The translations under genes were made by a program, and so were the position numbers. The notes beneath the pieces are model-generated. The model searched no databases. It worked only from the letters and a program-made list of their open reading frames with translations, and had not been told where the DNA came from. From Pseudomonas sp. Root71 (GTDB lineage Bacteria; Pseudomonadota; Gammaproteobacteria; Pseudomonadales; Pseudomonadaceae), in the NCBI RefSeq assembly GCF_001429045.1, contig NZ_LMHY01000030.1:124001-188000 (forward strand): a stretch of DNA of 64,000 nt. The letters are read 5' to 3'. Below, piece after piece: positions 50,307 through 59,454 of the stretch. Every line of letters begins with the position of its first letter. Position 1 is the stretch's first letter.

Positions 50307-50793
50307 GCTTGACCTGCAAATCGCCACCGAAGCCGACGCCCCCGGCGAAGCCGAATTCCGCCAGTGGTGCGAGCTGGCTTTGCGCCAGCGCACCGCCGAC
50401 TCGGAGATGACCATTCGTCTGGTCGACGAAGCCGAAGGACGCGAGCTGAACCACACCTGGCGGCAAAAAGACTACGCAACTAACGTCTTGTCATTCCCGG
50501 CCGACGTGCCGGATGAGTTCCTCGACATCCCGCTGCTGGGCGATCTGGTGATCTGCGTGGCCGTGGTCGAGCGCGAAGCCGCTGAACAGGGCAAGGAACT
50601 CAAGGCCCACTGGGCACACTTGGTGATTCACGGCTGCTTGCATCTGCTTGGTTACGACCATATTGATGACGAGGAAGCCGAAGAAATGGAAGCACTGGAA
50701 CGAACGTTGCTTGCAGAACTGGGCTTTCCCGATCCGTACGCGGACGACGAAACTGACGCATTCCCTACCGAAACAACAAAGGATTCAGAGTAA
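50299..50793 (+). CDS. ybeY: Endoribonuclease YbeY
   Basis: 164 residues. The zinc motif H111-x3-H115-x5-H121 is present in HGCLHLLGYDH. YbeY matures the 3' end of 16S rRNA and takes part in late 70S ribosome quality control. ATG at 50299 overlaps the end of ybeZ by 8 bp, so translation is coupled. The frame upstream to 50146 is not needed. Confidence 0.94.
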   Translation: MLELDLQIATEADAPGEAEFRQWCELALRQRTADSEMTIRLVDEAEGRELNHTWRQKDYATNVLSFPADVPDEFLDIPLLGDLVICVAVVEREAAEQGKELKAHWAHLVIHGCLHLLGYDHIDDEEAEEMEALERTLLAELGFPDPYADDETDAFPTETTKDSE

Positions 50794-50798
50794 TCGCT

Positions 50799-51638
50799 AT
50801 GAGCGAAGATCGATCGAGCAACGGGCAGAAGTCATGGTTGGGTAAGCTCACCCAGGCTTTTGCCCACGAGCCGAAAAACCGCCAGGAGCTGCTGGAGTTG
50901 CTGCGCGATGCACACCAGAACAAACTGCTGGACAGCGAAGCGCTGGCCATCGTCGAAGGCGCCATCCAGGTGGCTGACTTGCAGGTCCGGGACATCATGG
51001 TCCCGCGCTCGCAGATGGTCAGCATCAAGGCGACCCAGACACCCCGCGAGTTCCTGCCTGCCGTGGTCGACTCGGCCCACTCCCGCTACCCGGTGATCGG
51101 CGAAAGCCACGATGACGTGATGGGCGTGTTGCTGGCCAAAGACTTGCTGCCGTTGATCCTCAAGGAAAACGGCGACAGCTTCAACATCAAGGACCTGTTG
51201 CGCCCGGCCACCTTCGTGCCGGAATCCAAGCGCCTCAACGTGCTGCTGCGCGAGTTTCGCGCCAACCACAACCACATGGCCATCGTCATCGACGAATACG
51301 GCGGCGTGGCTGGTTTGGTGACCATCGAAGACGTGCTGGAACAGATCGTCGGCGACATCGAAGACGAACACGACGTCGAAGAAGACAGCTACATCAAGCC
51401 GCTGCCCAGCGGTGATTTCCTGATCAAGGCCCTGACGCCAATCGAGAACTTCAACGAGTTCTTCGACAGCGAATTCTCCGACGACGAGTTCGACACCGTT
51501 GGCGGCCTGGTGATGAGCGCGTTCGGGCATTTGCCAAAACGTAACGAAATCACTGAAATCGGCCCCTACCGCTTCCGCATCCTGAACGCCGACAGCCGTC
51601 GGATTCACTTGCTTCGCCTGACGCCCATTGCTCGCTAA
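50799..51638 (+). CDS. corC: CorC/HlyC-type CBS-domain protein
   Basis: 279 residues: two CBS domains (about 65-190, starting VRDIMVPRSQMVSIKATQTP) and a C-terminal CorC_HlyC transporter-associated domain (about 200-277). It is linked to magnesium and cobalt efflux. It lies between ybeY and lnt in the usual operon. Confidence 0.9.
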   Translation: MSEDRSSNGQKSWLGKLTQAFAHEPKNRQELLELLRDAHQNKLLDSEALAIVEGAIQVADLQVRDIMVPRSQMVSIKATQTPREFLPAVVDSAHSRYPVIGESHDDVMGVLLAKDLLPLILKENGDSFNIKDLLRPATFVPESKRLNVLLREFRANHNHMAIVIDEYGGVAGLVTIEDVLEQIVGDIEDEHDVEEDSYIKPLPSGDFLIKALTPIENFNEFFDSEFSDDEFDTVGGLVMSAFGHLPKRNEITEIGPYRFRILNADSRRIHLLRLTPIAR

Positions 51639-51646
51639 GGATTGAA

Positions 51647-53170
51647 ATGCGCTGGACAACCCGCCCCGGCTGGCCCGGTAACCTGCTGGCCGTGGCGGCC
51701 GGTGCAATCACCACACTGGCCCTGGCGCCGTTCGATATCTGGCCACTGGCACTGCTCGCCGTCGGCCTGTTCTATGCCGGCCTGCGCGAGCTGAGCCCAC
51801 GTCAGGCACTGGGTCGCGGCTGGTGTTTCGGTTTCGGCCTGTTCGGTGCCGGCACCAGCTGGATCTACTACAGCATTCACCACTTCGGCGGCGCCTCGGT
51901 ATTGCTGGCCGGTTTCCTGATGCTGCTCTTCACGGCGGCGATTGCCTGGTTCTTTGCCCTGCCCGCCTGGATCTGGGCGCGTTGGCTGCGCCGAAATGAA
52001 GCGCCGCTGGCCGACGCCCTGGCTTTCGCAGCGCTGTGGGTCGGCCAGGAAGCCTTCCGCGGCTGGTTCCTGACAGGCTTCCCATGGCTGTATTCCGGGT
52101 ACAGTCAGCTCGACGGCCCGCTGGCCGGGCTCGCGCCTATCGGCGGAATGTGGCTGATTTCCTTCACCCTGGCCCTGACAGCAGCGTTGATCTACAACGG
52201 CTTGCGCCTGGTTCGCACGGGGCGCAAAGGCTTCATCGCTGCCGGTGCATTGCTGCTGGTCGGTCCATGGCTGCTCGGCATGGCGCTCAAGCACCACGCC
52301 TGGACCAGCCCGTCGGGCCCGCCACTGAGCGTCGCCGCCATTCAGGGCAACATCGAACAAAGCATGAAGTGGGATCCGGCGCAGCTCAACGCGCAACTGG
52401 CGCTGTACCGCGACATGAGTTTCAGCTCCAGGCGCGCCGATCTTCTCATCTGGCCGGAAACGGCAATCCCGGTGCTCAAGGAGTCCGCCGAGGGTTACCT
52501 GAACATGATGGGCAGCTTCGCGGCCGAGCGTAAATCGGCGCTGATTACCGGCGTCCCGGTCCGCATGGAGGTCCACCACGAGAAGCGCTTCTTCAATGGC
52601 ATCACCGTTGTCGGCGAAGGCGACGGCACTTACCTCAAGCAAAAACTGGTGCCGTTTGGGGAATATGTTCCGCTGCAGGATGTGCTGCGCGGGCTGATCG
52701 CCTTCTTCGACCTGCCAATGTCGGACTTCGCTCGCGGCCCGGCTGACCAGCCGCTGCTGCAAGCCAAGGGTTATCAGATCGCGCCATACATCTGTTATGA
52801 AGTGGTTTACCCGGAATTCGCCGCGAGCCTTGCCGCCCGCAGTGACCTGTTGCTGACCATCAGCAACGACACCTGGTTCGGCACCTCCATCGGTCCGCTG
52901 CAACACCTGCAGATGGCGCAGATGCGTGCGCTGGAGGCCGGCCGCTGGATGATCCGCGCCACCAACAACGGCGTATCCGGCCTGATCAACCCGTTCGGTC
53001 AGATTACCGATCAGATCCCGCAGTTCGAACGCGGCATCCTGTATGGCGAAGTGGTGCCGATGCACAACCTCACGCCGTACCTGGAATGGCGCTCGTGGCC
53101 ATTGCTCATTCTCTGCGTGTTGTTGTTTGGCTGGGCGCTGATTGCGAGCCGGATGGCCAAGACTGTCTAG
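51647..53170 (+). CDS. lnt: Apolipoprotein N-acyltransferase
   Basis: 507 residues. Six to eight N-terminal membrane segments are followed by the periplasmic nitrilase domain with catalytic E271 (WPETAIP), K333 (KQKLVPFGEY) and C383 (YICYEVVYPE). It adds the third acyl chain to outer-membrane lipoproteins. The start ATG at 51647 follows TAAGGA. The stop (TAG) is immediately followed by a family-B REP hairpin. Confidence 0.95.
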   Translation: MRWTTRPGWPGNLLAVAAGAITTLALAPFDIWPLALLAVGLFYAGLRELSPRQALGRGWCFGFGLFGAGTSWIYYSIHHFGGASVLLAGFLMLLFTAAIAWFFALPAWIWARWLRRNEAPLADALAFAALWVGQEAFRGWFLTGFPWLYSGYSQLDGPLAGLAPIGGMWLISFTLALTAALIYNGLRLVRTGRKGFIAAGALLLVGPWLLGMALKHHAWTSPSGPPLSVAAIQGNIEQSMKWDPAQLNAQLALYRDMSFSSRRADLLIWPETAIPVLKESAEGYLNMMGSFAAERKSALITGVPVRMEVHHEKRFFNGITVVGEGDGTYLKQKLVPFGEYVPLQDVLRGLIAFFDLPMSDFARGPADQPLLQAKGYQIAPYICYEVVYPEFAASLAARSDLLLTISNDTWFGTSIGPLQHLQMAQMRALEAGRWMIRATNNGVSGLINPFGQITDQIPQFERGILYGEVVPMHNLTPYLEWRSWPLLILCVLLFGWALIASRMAKTV

Positions 53171-53247
53171 AAAAGATCGCAGCCTGCGGCAGCTCCTACA
53201 GGGGATTGCATTCCAACTGTAGGAGCTGCCGCAGGCTGCGATCTTTT
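53171..53247. repeat. REP hairpin, family B
   Basis: AAAAGATCGCAGCCTGCGGC and complement, directly after the lnt stop codon, with T-runs on both ends. It could terminate both lnt and the convergent YdcF-like gene. Confidence 0.85.
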
Positions 53248-53252
53248 GATCT

Positions 53253-54014
53253 TTACCGGTAAAACAACGAATAACCGACCTGCCCCACCGCCTCGTTCAT
53301 CAATTGCCCGTTCTGCCAGATCGCCTTGTACTCCGGCATCCAGCCACCCAGTGGCCGCGCATTGTCGCCGCCCAGAAACCCTACCGGCGCCGGCACCACC
53401 TCAAACCCGGCCTTGCGGAAACTCCAGACCGCTCGCGGCATATGCCCGGCATGAGTCACGAGCACCACGCGCTTGATGCCCTGTGGCAGCAATACCTCGG
53501 CGCTGAACCGGGCATTTTCCCAAGTCGTGCGACTGCGTCCTTCCTGCCAGCGCACGGTCACGCCAAAATCGTCGCGCAAGGAGTCAGCCATCATCTGCGC
53601 TTCGCTTGGCGGGGTGCCGTAATGCAAGCCGCCGCTGGTCAGTACCGGCAGGCCGGAAGCCTTGGCCAGCCGCGCGGCAAACCGCTGGCGTTCCAGGCCG
53701 ACACCCGTGGGCTGGTCGGCGCCCCAGGCCGCGTCACCGCGCTCGCGCCCGGAACCAAGGACAACGATGGCGTCCGCGCGCTGCCCCAGCACCGCCCATT
53801 CGCCGCGAGCCAGCGGTGGCTCACGCTCGAGCAGGCCGGCACTCCACTGCACCACCACCGGCAGGCTCATCAGCCAAAGGCCACCCAACCCCAGTGCAAA
53901 GCACACACCGGCGAGCCTTGGCCTTGAGCGGCGCAACCACCAGGCAAGTAAAAGCAGCAGCAATAGAATGCCGGGGGGCAAAAGAAGTTGTTTTAAAAAA
54001 TAACGAAAAGGCAT
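53253..54014 (-). CDS. YdcF/ElyC family membrane protein (DUF218)
   Basis: 253 residues. Two N-terminal membrane segments (about 7-26 and 33-58) are followed by a DUF218 domain with DAIVVLGSGRERGD near 81-94, NARFSAEVLLPQGIKRVVLV near 167-186, and VTHAGHMPRAVWSFRKAGFE near 186-205. The ElyC group influences peptidoglycan precursor use. ATG at 54014 follows AGGAGATGC. Confidence 0.8.
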   Translation of the reverse strand: MPFRYFLKQLLLPPGILLLLLLLAWWLRRSRPRLAGVCFALGLGGLWLMSLPVVVQWSAGLLEREPPLARGEWAVLGQRADAIVVLGSGRERGDAAWGADQPTGVGLERQRFAARLAKASGLPVLTSGGLHYGTPPSEAQMMADSLRDDFGVTVRWQEGRSRTTWENARFSAEVLLPQGIKRVVLVTHAGHMPRAVWSFRKAGFEVVPAPVGFLGGDNARPLGGWMPEYKAIWQNGQLMNEAVGQVGYSLFYR

Positions 54015-54119
54015 CGAGCATCTCCTGGAGATGCCCGAAGCCTAAGTGGGTTGGCGCGATGCGACAATCAATACAGGAGGACTATGCTTCAAAAAAACCA
54101 TGGAGCATGGCTCTGCGTC

Positions 54120-54440
54120 TTACTTGAACTGCAAAGACCGGACCTTTACCGCGTCTCTGCCGGGAACCTTGTCCTTGAGCCAGATGATCTTGGCCGAACG
54201 TGGTGCGTCGAGTTGCTTTACCGCCTCTGACAAGCATCCGTGCGTCTCACGCTCACTGCGATCCAGATACGCCTTGACCAGTGCAAACTCTGCGGGGCTG
54301 AGGCCACGCAGTTCCAGCTCCAGAGGGCGTACGTCACGCAACCGGCCAGCAGTTCTTGCCGCTTCCAGGGCCAGGGCCAAACGATCGATCAGTCTTTCGT
54401 ACAGCTCCGGTTTCGTAGCTTTTTGCTGTGACTCAACCAT
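54120..54440 (-). CDS. Hypothetical protein, helical
   Basis: 106 residues, mostly charged and helical (LYERLIDRLALALEAARTAG; LSPAEFALVKAYLDRSERET). No family recognised. GAGG and GGG precede ATG at 54440. It stands divergent to leuS. Confidence 0.7.
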   Translation of the reverse strand: MVESQQKATKPELYERLIDRLALALEAARTAGRLRDVRPLELELRGLSPAEFALVKAYLDRSERETHGCLSEAVKQLDAPRSAKIIWLKDKVPGRDAVKVRSLQFK

Positions 54441-54721
54441 CCCTCACCTCATTGGAAGATAAGACCAACTCCCCAGTTAGAGCTTAGCCTCCATGAACAA
54501 ACCGGCTGAGCGCCGCGACCAACGGCCCTCGCGGCGGTTTTCGCGAGACGCGCGGCAGCAATCAGGGTTTCCCTCGGTAGAGCGCGGTCATGTATGCTAC
54601 GGCGCTTCCTGTAACTCCACTTCCAGCTCGGCTGGACATCGAAAACGCCAATGCGGCGTGATCAGCGTCCAGCGTTGCATTGAAGAGGATTAGGCCACCC
54701 CTATTCAGTTCAAAAGTAGCC

Positions 54722-57328
54722 ATGCACGAACAATATCAGCCCCGTGAAATCGAAGCCGCCGCCCAGTCGTTCTGGGACGAGCAAAAGTCCTTTGAAGTCA
54801 GTGAACAGCCAGGCAAGGAGACTTACTACTGCCTGTCGATGTTCCCTTACCCCAGCGGCAAGCTACACATGGGGCACGTGCGCAACTACACCATCGGCGA
54901 CGTGATCTCCCGCTATCAGCGCATGCAGGGCAAGAACGTTCTGCAACCCATGGGTTGGGACGCCTTCGGCATGCCGGCGGAAAACGCCGCGATGAAGAAC
55001 AACGTAGCGCCCGCCAAGTGGACCTACGAAAACATCGCCTACATGAAGTCCCAGCTGCGTAGCCTGGGCCTTGCGGTGGACTGGTCGCGCGAAGTGACCA
55101 CCTGCAAGCCCGATTACTACCGCTGGGAACAGTGGCTGTTCACCCGCCTGTTCGAAAAAGGCGTGATCTACAAGAAAAGCGGCACCGTGAACTGGGACCC
55201 GGTCGACCAGACCGTCCTGGCCAACGAACAGGTGATCGACGGTCGCGGCTGGCGTTCCGGCGCGCTGATCGAAAAGCGCGAAATCCCGATGTACTACTTC
55301 AAGATCACCGCCTACGCGGATGAGTTGCTGGAGAGCCTCGACGAGCTGACTGGCTGGCCTGAACAGGTCAAGACCATGCAGCGCAACTGGATCGGCAAAT
55401 CCCGCGGCATGGAAGTGCAGTTCCCGTACAACGTCGATTCCATCGGCGAAACCGGCGCGCTGAAGGTCTTCACCACCCGTCCGGACACCCTGATGGGCGC
55501 GACCTACGTCGCAGTGGCCGCCGAACACCACCTGGCTACCCTGGCCGCACAGAACAATCCAGAGCTGCAAGCGTTCATCGCTGAATGCAAGGGCGGCAGC
55601 GTGGCCGAAGCCGACGTCGCCACCCAGGAGAAAAAAGGCCTGCCGACCGGCCTGTTCGTCGAACATCCGCTGACCGGGGAAAAACTGCCGGTCTGGGTCG
55701 CCAACTATGTGCTGATGCACTACGGCGACGGCGCGGTGATGGCGGTTCCGGCCCACGATGAGCGCGATTTCGAATTCGCCCACAAGTACAACCTGCCGGT
55801 CAAATCCGTGGTGCAGACCAGTTCCGGTGACAGCAACCCGGCGCCATGGCAAGACGCCTACGGCGAGCACGGCACGCTGATCAATTCCGGCGAATTCGAC
55901 GGCCTCGACTTCGCAGGCGCCTTCGACGCCATCGAAGTCGCGCTGATCAAAAAAGAGCTGGGCGCCTCGCGTACCCAGTTCCGCCTGCGCGACTGGGGCA
56001 TCAGCCGCCAGCGTTACTGGGGCTGCCCGATCCCGATCATCCACTGCAACACTTGCGGTGACGTGCCGGTACCGGAAGATCAACTGCCTGTCGTGCTGCC
56101 GGAAGACGTCGTACCCGACGGCGCCGGTTCGCCACTGGCGCGCATGCCCGAGTTCTACGAGTGCAGCTGCCCTAAATGCGGCCAGCCTGCCAAGCGTGAA
56201 ACCGACACCATGGACACCTTCGTCGAGTCCTCGTGGTACTACGCCCGCTATGCCTCGCCGCACTTTGAAGGCGGCCTGGTGGAAAAATCGGCCGCCGACC
56301 ACTGGCTGCCGGTGGATCAATACATCGGCGGGATCGAACACGCGATTCTTCACCTGCTCTACGCGCGCTTCTTCCACAAGCTGATGCGCGACGAAGGCCT
56401 GGTGAGCTCCAACGAGCCGTTCAAGAACCTGCTGACCCAGGGCATGGTGATCGCCGAGACTTACTATCGCCGCGAAGCCAATGGCGCTTACACCTGGTTC
56501 AACCCGGCGGACGTCGAGCTTGAGCGTGACAGCAAAGCCAAGGTTATCAGCGCCAAGTTGAAATCCGACGGCCTGCCGGTGGAAATCGGCGGCACCGAGA
56601 AGATGGCCAAGTCGAAGAACAACGGCGTCGACCCACAGTCGATGATCGACCAGTTCGGCGCAGACACCTGCCGCCTGTTCATGATGTTCGCTTCGCCACC
56701 TGACATGAGCGCGGAATGGTCCGACTCCGGCGTAGAGGGTTCGCACCGTTTCCTCAAGCGCGTCTGGCGCCTGGCTCAAGCCCACGTCACTCAGGGCCTG
56801 CCGGGCAAACTGGACGTCGCCAGCCTGAATGACGAGCAGAAAGCCGTTCGTCGCTCGATCCACCTGGCCATCAAGCAAGCCAGCCAGGATGTTGGCCAGA
56901 ACCACAAGTTCAACACCGCCATCGCTCAGGTTATGACGCTGATGAACGTACTGGAAAAAGCCGCGCAAGGCACCGACCAGGATCGCGCCCTGATTCACGA
57001 AGGCCTGGAAACCGTGACACTGCTACTGGCTCCGATCACGCCGCACATCAGCCACGAGCTGTGGAATCAACTGGGTCACGCTGAACCTGTGATCGACGCC
57101 GGCTGGCCGGTGGTGGATGACAGCGCGTTGGTACAGGACAGCCTGCAACTGGTGATTCAGGTCAACGGCAAGCTGCGTGGCCACATCGAAATGCCGGCCA
57201 GTGCCAGCCGTGAAGAAGTCGAAGCCGCCGCCCGTGCCAACGAGAACGTGTTGCGCTTCGTCGACGGTCTGACCATTCGTAAAGTGATCGTAGTGCCCGG
57301 GAAACTGGTCAATATCGTCGCCAGCTAA
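54722..57328 (+). CDS. leuS: Leucyl-tRNA synthetase
   Basis: 868 residues, standard for bacterial LeuRS. The HIGH-type motif (PYPSGKLHMGH, 42-52), the CP1 editing domain and the KMSKS-type motif (KMAKSK, near 627) are all present. The start is ATG at 54722 (MHEQYQPREIEAAAQSFWDE); an upstream in-frame ATG at 54680 is not conserved in the family as I know it. The 281-bp gap 54441-54721 shows no T-box and nothing I can identify beyond a possible -10 TATGCT near 54593. Confidence 0.97.
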   Translation: MHEQYQPREIEAAAQSFWDEQKSFEVSEQPGKETYYCLSMFPYPSGKLHMGHVRNYTIGDVISRYQRMQGKNVLQPMGWDAFGMPAENAAMKNNVAPAKWTYENIAYMKSQLRSLGLAVDWSREVTTCKPDYYRWEQWLFTRLFEKGVIYKKSGTVNWDPVDQTVLANEQVIDGRGWRSGALIEKREIPMYYFKITAYADELLESLDELTGWPEQVKTMQRNWIGKSRGMEVQFPYNVDSIGETGALKVFTTRPDTLMGATYVAVAAEHHLATLAAQNNPELQAFIAECKGGSVAEADVATQEKKGLPTGLFVEHPLTGEKLPVWVANYVLMHYGDGAVMAVPAHDERDFEFAHKYNLPVKSVVQTSSGDSNPAPWQDAYGEHGTLINSGEFDGLDFAGAFDAIEVALIKKELGASRTQFRLRDWGISRQRYWGCPIPIIHCNTCGDVPVPEDQLPVVLPEDVVPDGAGSPLARMPEFYECSCPKCGQPAKRETDTMDTFVESSWYYARYASPHFEGGLVEKSAADHWLPVDQYIGGIEHAILHLLYARFFHKLMRDEGLVSSNEPFKNLLTQGMVIAETYYRREANGAYTWFNPADVELERDSKAKVISAKLKSDGLPVEIGGTEKMAKSKNNGVDPQSMIDQFGADTCRLFMMFASPPDMSAEWSDSGVEGSHRFLKRVWRLAQAHVTQGLPGKLDVASLNDEQKAVRRSIHLAIKQASQDVGQNHKFNTAIAQVMTLMNVLEKAAQGTDQDRALIHEGLETVTLLLAPITPHISHELWNQLGHAEPVIDAGWPVVDDSALVQDSLQLVIQVNGKLRGHIEMPASASREEVEAAARANENVLRFVDGLTIRKVIVVPGKLVNIVAS

Positions 57329-57336
57329 TTGGATCA

Positions 57337-57358
57337 GGCGCCAGGTGAGCCTGGCGCC
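57337..57358 (+). other. Perfect hairpin between leuS and lptE
   Basis: GGCGCCAGG-TGAG-CCTGGCGCC is a 9-bp stem with a tetraloop, 8 bp after the leuS stop. No T-run follows, so it is more likely an RNA-stability or processing element than a terminator. Confidence 0.6.
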
Positions 57359-57415
57359 GAGTAAAACCTTTCGGGCCGCCTGATCGGCCCACATGGTTTC
57401 AAGGGGAGCAACAAG

Positions 57416-58021
57416 ATGATCAAACGCAATCTGCTGGTGATGGGCCTCGCGGTTCTGCTGAGCGCCTGCGGTTTCCAGCTGCGCGGCACCGGCACCAATG
57501 TACTGGCGATCAAGGAGCTCGACCTGAGCGCCCGTAACGCTTATGGCCCAACCGTTACCCAGTTGCGCCAGGCACTGGAGGGCAGCGGCGTCAAGGTCTA
57601 TACCGGCGCTCCGTACAAACTGGTGCTGACCAATGAGCAGGAAAGCCAGCGTATCATCAGCTACGCAGGCGCCGGTCGTGCTGGCGAGTACCAGGTCACC
57701 ACCGTGCTGAGCTACGACATCCGCGGTCGCGGCGATCTGCCCCTGTTGAGTGACAAGCTTGAAGTGCAGAAGATCTATATGCACGACGGCAACAACCTGG
57801 TGGGCTCTGACCAGGAAGCCGCAACGGCCCGGACAGAAGGCCGTCGGGAGATGGTCCAGCGCATGATGCTGCGCCTGGAACAACTGACCCCAGGCCAACT
57901 GGATCAGTTGCAGCAGACTGCCGAAGCCAGGGCCAAGGCTGACGCCGCTGCACTGGAAGCGGCAAAGAAGGCTGAGGCGCAAACCCCGCGTCAGTCGCCT
58001 GTCGAACTGCCGCAGCAGTAA
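57416..58021 (+). CDS. lptE: LPS-assembly lipoprotein LptE
   Basis: 201 residues. The lipobox LSAC gives lipidated cysteine C18, then GFQLRGTG, the LptE/RlpB start. The C-terminal part (after 165) is an Ala/Lys/Glu-rich helix, longer than in E. coli. LptE forms the outer-membrane plug with LptD that delivers LPS to the surface. It sits between leuS and holA as usual. Confidence 0.93.
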   Translation: MIKRNLLVMGLAVLLSACGFQLRGTGTNVLAIKELDLSARNAYGPTVTQLRQALEGSGVKVYTGAPYKLVLTNEQESQRIISYAGAGRAGEYQVTTVLSYDIRGRGDLPLLSDKLEVQKIYMHDGNNLVGSDQEAATARTEGRREMVQRMMLRLEQLTPGQLDQLQQTAEARAKADAAALEAAKKAEAQTPRQSPVELPQQ

Positions 58022-58026
58022 GACTT

Positions 58027-58048
58027 ACGGGGCGCCCAGGCGCCCCGT
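58027..58048 (+). other. Perfect hairpin upstream of holA
   Basis: ACGGGGCGC-CCAG-GCGCCCCGT is a 9-bp stem with a tetraloop, 12 bp before the holA ATG. No T-run follows. The holA start has no clear Shine-Dalgarno sequence, so this hairpin may affect its translation. Confidence 0.55.
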
Positions 58049-58060
58049 TCGCCCTCTATT

Positions 58061-59098
58061 ATGAAGCTCGCTCCCGCCCAACTCGCCAAACACCTGCAAG
58101 GCGCCCTTGCGCCGGTCTATATCATCAGCGGCGATGACCCGTTGTTGTGCCAGGAGGCGGCCGACGCTGTTCGCGCTGCCGCCCGTCAGCAGGGATTCGA
58201 TGAACGCCAGGTATTTGCCGCCGACGCCAGTTTCGACTGGGGGACTCTGTTGCAAGCCGGTGCCAGCATGTCGCTGTTCGCCGAAAAGCGCCTGCTGGAG
58301 CTGCGCCTGCCTTCCGGCAAACCCGGCGACAAGGGCGCTGCCGCGCTGATTGAGTACTGCTCGCGCCCGGCCGAGGACACCGTGCTGCTGATCAGCTTGC
58401 CGAAGCTCGATGGCAGCACGCAGAAAACCAAGTGGGGCAAAGCGCTGGTCGAAGGGCCGCAGACCCAGTTCGTGCAGATCTGGCCGGTCGATGTCGCCCA
58501 GTTGCCAAGCTGGATCCGCCAACGTTTGTCCCAGGCCGGGCTTTCCGCCAGCCAGGACGCCGTTGAGCTGATCGCGGCACGGGTCGAGGGCAACTTGCTG
58601 GCCGCCGCCCAGGAAATCGAAAAGCTCAAGCTGATGGCCGAAGGCGGTCAGATCACCGTTGAAACCGTGCAGGCTGCGGTGGCAGACAGTGCGCGCTTCG
58701 ATGTCTTTGGCCTGACCGATGCGGTGCTCAATGGCGAAGCCGCCCACGCCTTGCGCATGCTCGAAGGGTTGCGCGGTGAAGGCGTCGAGCCGCCGGTGAT
58801 TCTTTGGGCCCTGGCCCGGGAGTTGCGCCTGCTGGCCAATATTTCCCTGCAATACAGCCAGGGCACCCCCCTGGACAAGGCCTTCAGCCAGGCCAAACCG
58901 CCAGTCTGGGACAAACGTAAACCGTTGGTGAGCAAGGCCCTGCAACGCTACTCGGCCCAACGCTGGGCGCAACTGCTGCTCGAAGCGCAACGCATTGATG
59001 CCCAGATCAAAGGCCAGGCGGCCGGTTCGCCGTGGATGAGTTTGAGCCGGTTGACGTTGTTGATGGCCGGGCAGCGTCTGACATTGCCCGCTGAATAG
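58061..59098 (+). CDS. holA: DNA polymerase III delta subunit
   Basis: 345 residues, the usual length. Features include the N-terminal AAA-like fold (IISGDDPLLCQEAADAVRAA near 20-39) and the C-terminal domain ending LSRLTLLMAGQRLTLPAE. It opens the beta clamp as part of the clamp loader. No purine-rich site precedes ATG at 58061 (CCCTCTATT), so coupling to lptE may matter. Confidence 0.92.
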   Translation: MKLAPAQLAKHLQGALAPVYIISGDDPLLCQEAADAVRAAARQQGFDERQVFAADASFDWGTLLQAGASMSLFAEKRLLELRLPSGKPGDKGAAALIEYCSRPAEDTVLLISLPKLDGSTQKTKWGKALVEGPQTQFVQIWPVDVAQLPSWIRQRLSQAGLSASQDAVELIAARVEGNLLAAAQEIEKLKLMAEGGQITVETVQAAVADSARFDVFGLTDAVLNGEAAHALRMLEGLRGEGVEPPVILWALARELRLLANISLQYSQGTPLDKAFSQAKPPVWDKRKPLVSKALQRYSAQRWAQLLLEAQRIDAQIKGQAAGSPWMSLSRLTLLMAGQRLTLPAE

Positions 59099-59228
59099 CC
59101 CCCTCGCCACATAAACCACATCGCTATCAAGATCAATGAAAGGTCCTACACAATGTAGGGACTAGACAGATCCCGAACTTCGGCCGATTATTTGCCCCGC
59201 AAAAACCACTCACTTGCGAGGCATCATC

Positions 59229-59393
59229 ATGAGCAAAAAGCCATCAGCGCATGGCCCCAACAAGGCCAAATCCATCATCGCCCAGCCATTGTTCCGCAGC
59301 CGCAAGGAACGCCCGGCCAAGGGCAAAGGCAGTTACCGCCGCGAAGCCTTCCAGTCTGACAACTGGGAGGCTTCTTACTTTCTGGCTGCGTAA
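59229..59393 (+). CDS. arfA: Alternative ribosome-rescue factor ArfA
   Basis: A 54-residue frame with AGG before the ATG, starting MSKKPSAHGPNKAKSIIAQP. It contains PLFRSRK, then KGKGSYRR and DNWEAS, the ArfA hallmarks seen in E. coli as DPLFR, KGKGSY and NWEAS. ArfA binds stalled ribosomes lacking a stop codon and recruits RF2 as a backup to tmRNA. The 3' part of the gene has a stem-loop followed by a T-rich stretch inside the frame (next entry), in line with the known production of ArfA from nonstop mRNA. It lies between holA and the lytic transglycosylase gene. Confidence 0.9.
   Translation: MSKKPSAHGPNKAKSIIAQPLFRSRKERPAKGKGSYRREAFQSDNWEASYFLAA
59343..59383 (+). terminator. In-frame hairpin with T-rich tail inside arfA
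   Basis: Arms GAAGCCTTCCAG (59343-59354) and CTGGGAGGCTTC (59363-59374) form a 12-bp stem with one G-U pair and an 8-base loop, followed by TTACTTTCT. It falls before the arfA stop (59391-59393). Ending or cutting the mRNA here would remove the stop codon and leave about 50 codons ending near NWEASYF. Confidence 0.6.
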
Positions 59394-59454
59394 AGCAGAA
59401 CACCCCTTCGACATGTTAAGGTCTGTACCTGATTCGTATTCCCTGGACCCGTGC

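Noticed and set aside
54441..54721. T-box leader before leuS
   Set aside because: No T-box consensus or matching terminator/antiterminator pair is visible; T-box control of leuS is not usual in pseudomonads.
54863..56998. 711-codon open frame antisense to leuS
   Set aside because: Long antisense frames are common opposite conserved GC-rich genes; its composition is not protein-like and leuS is unambiguous.
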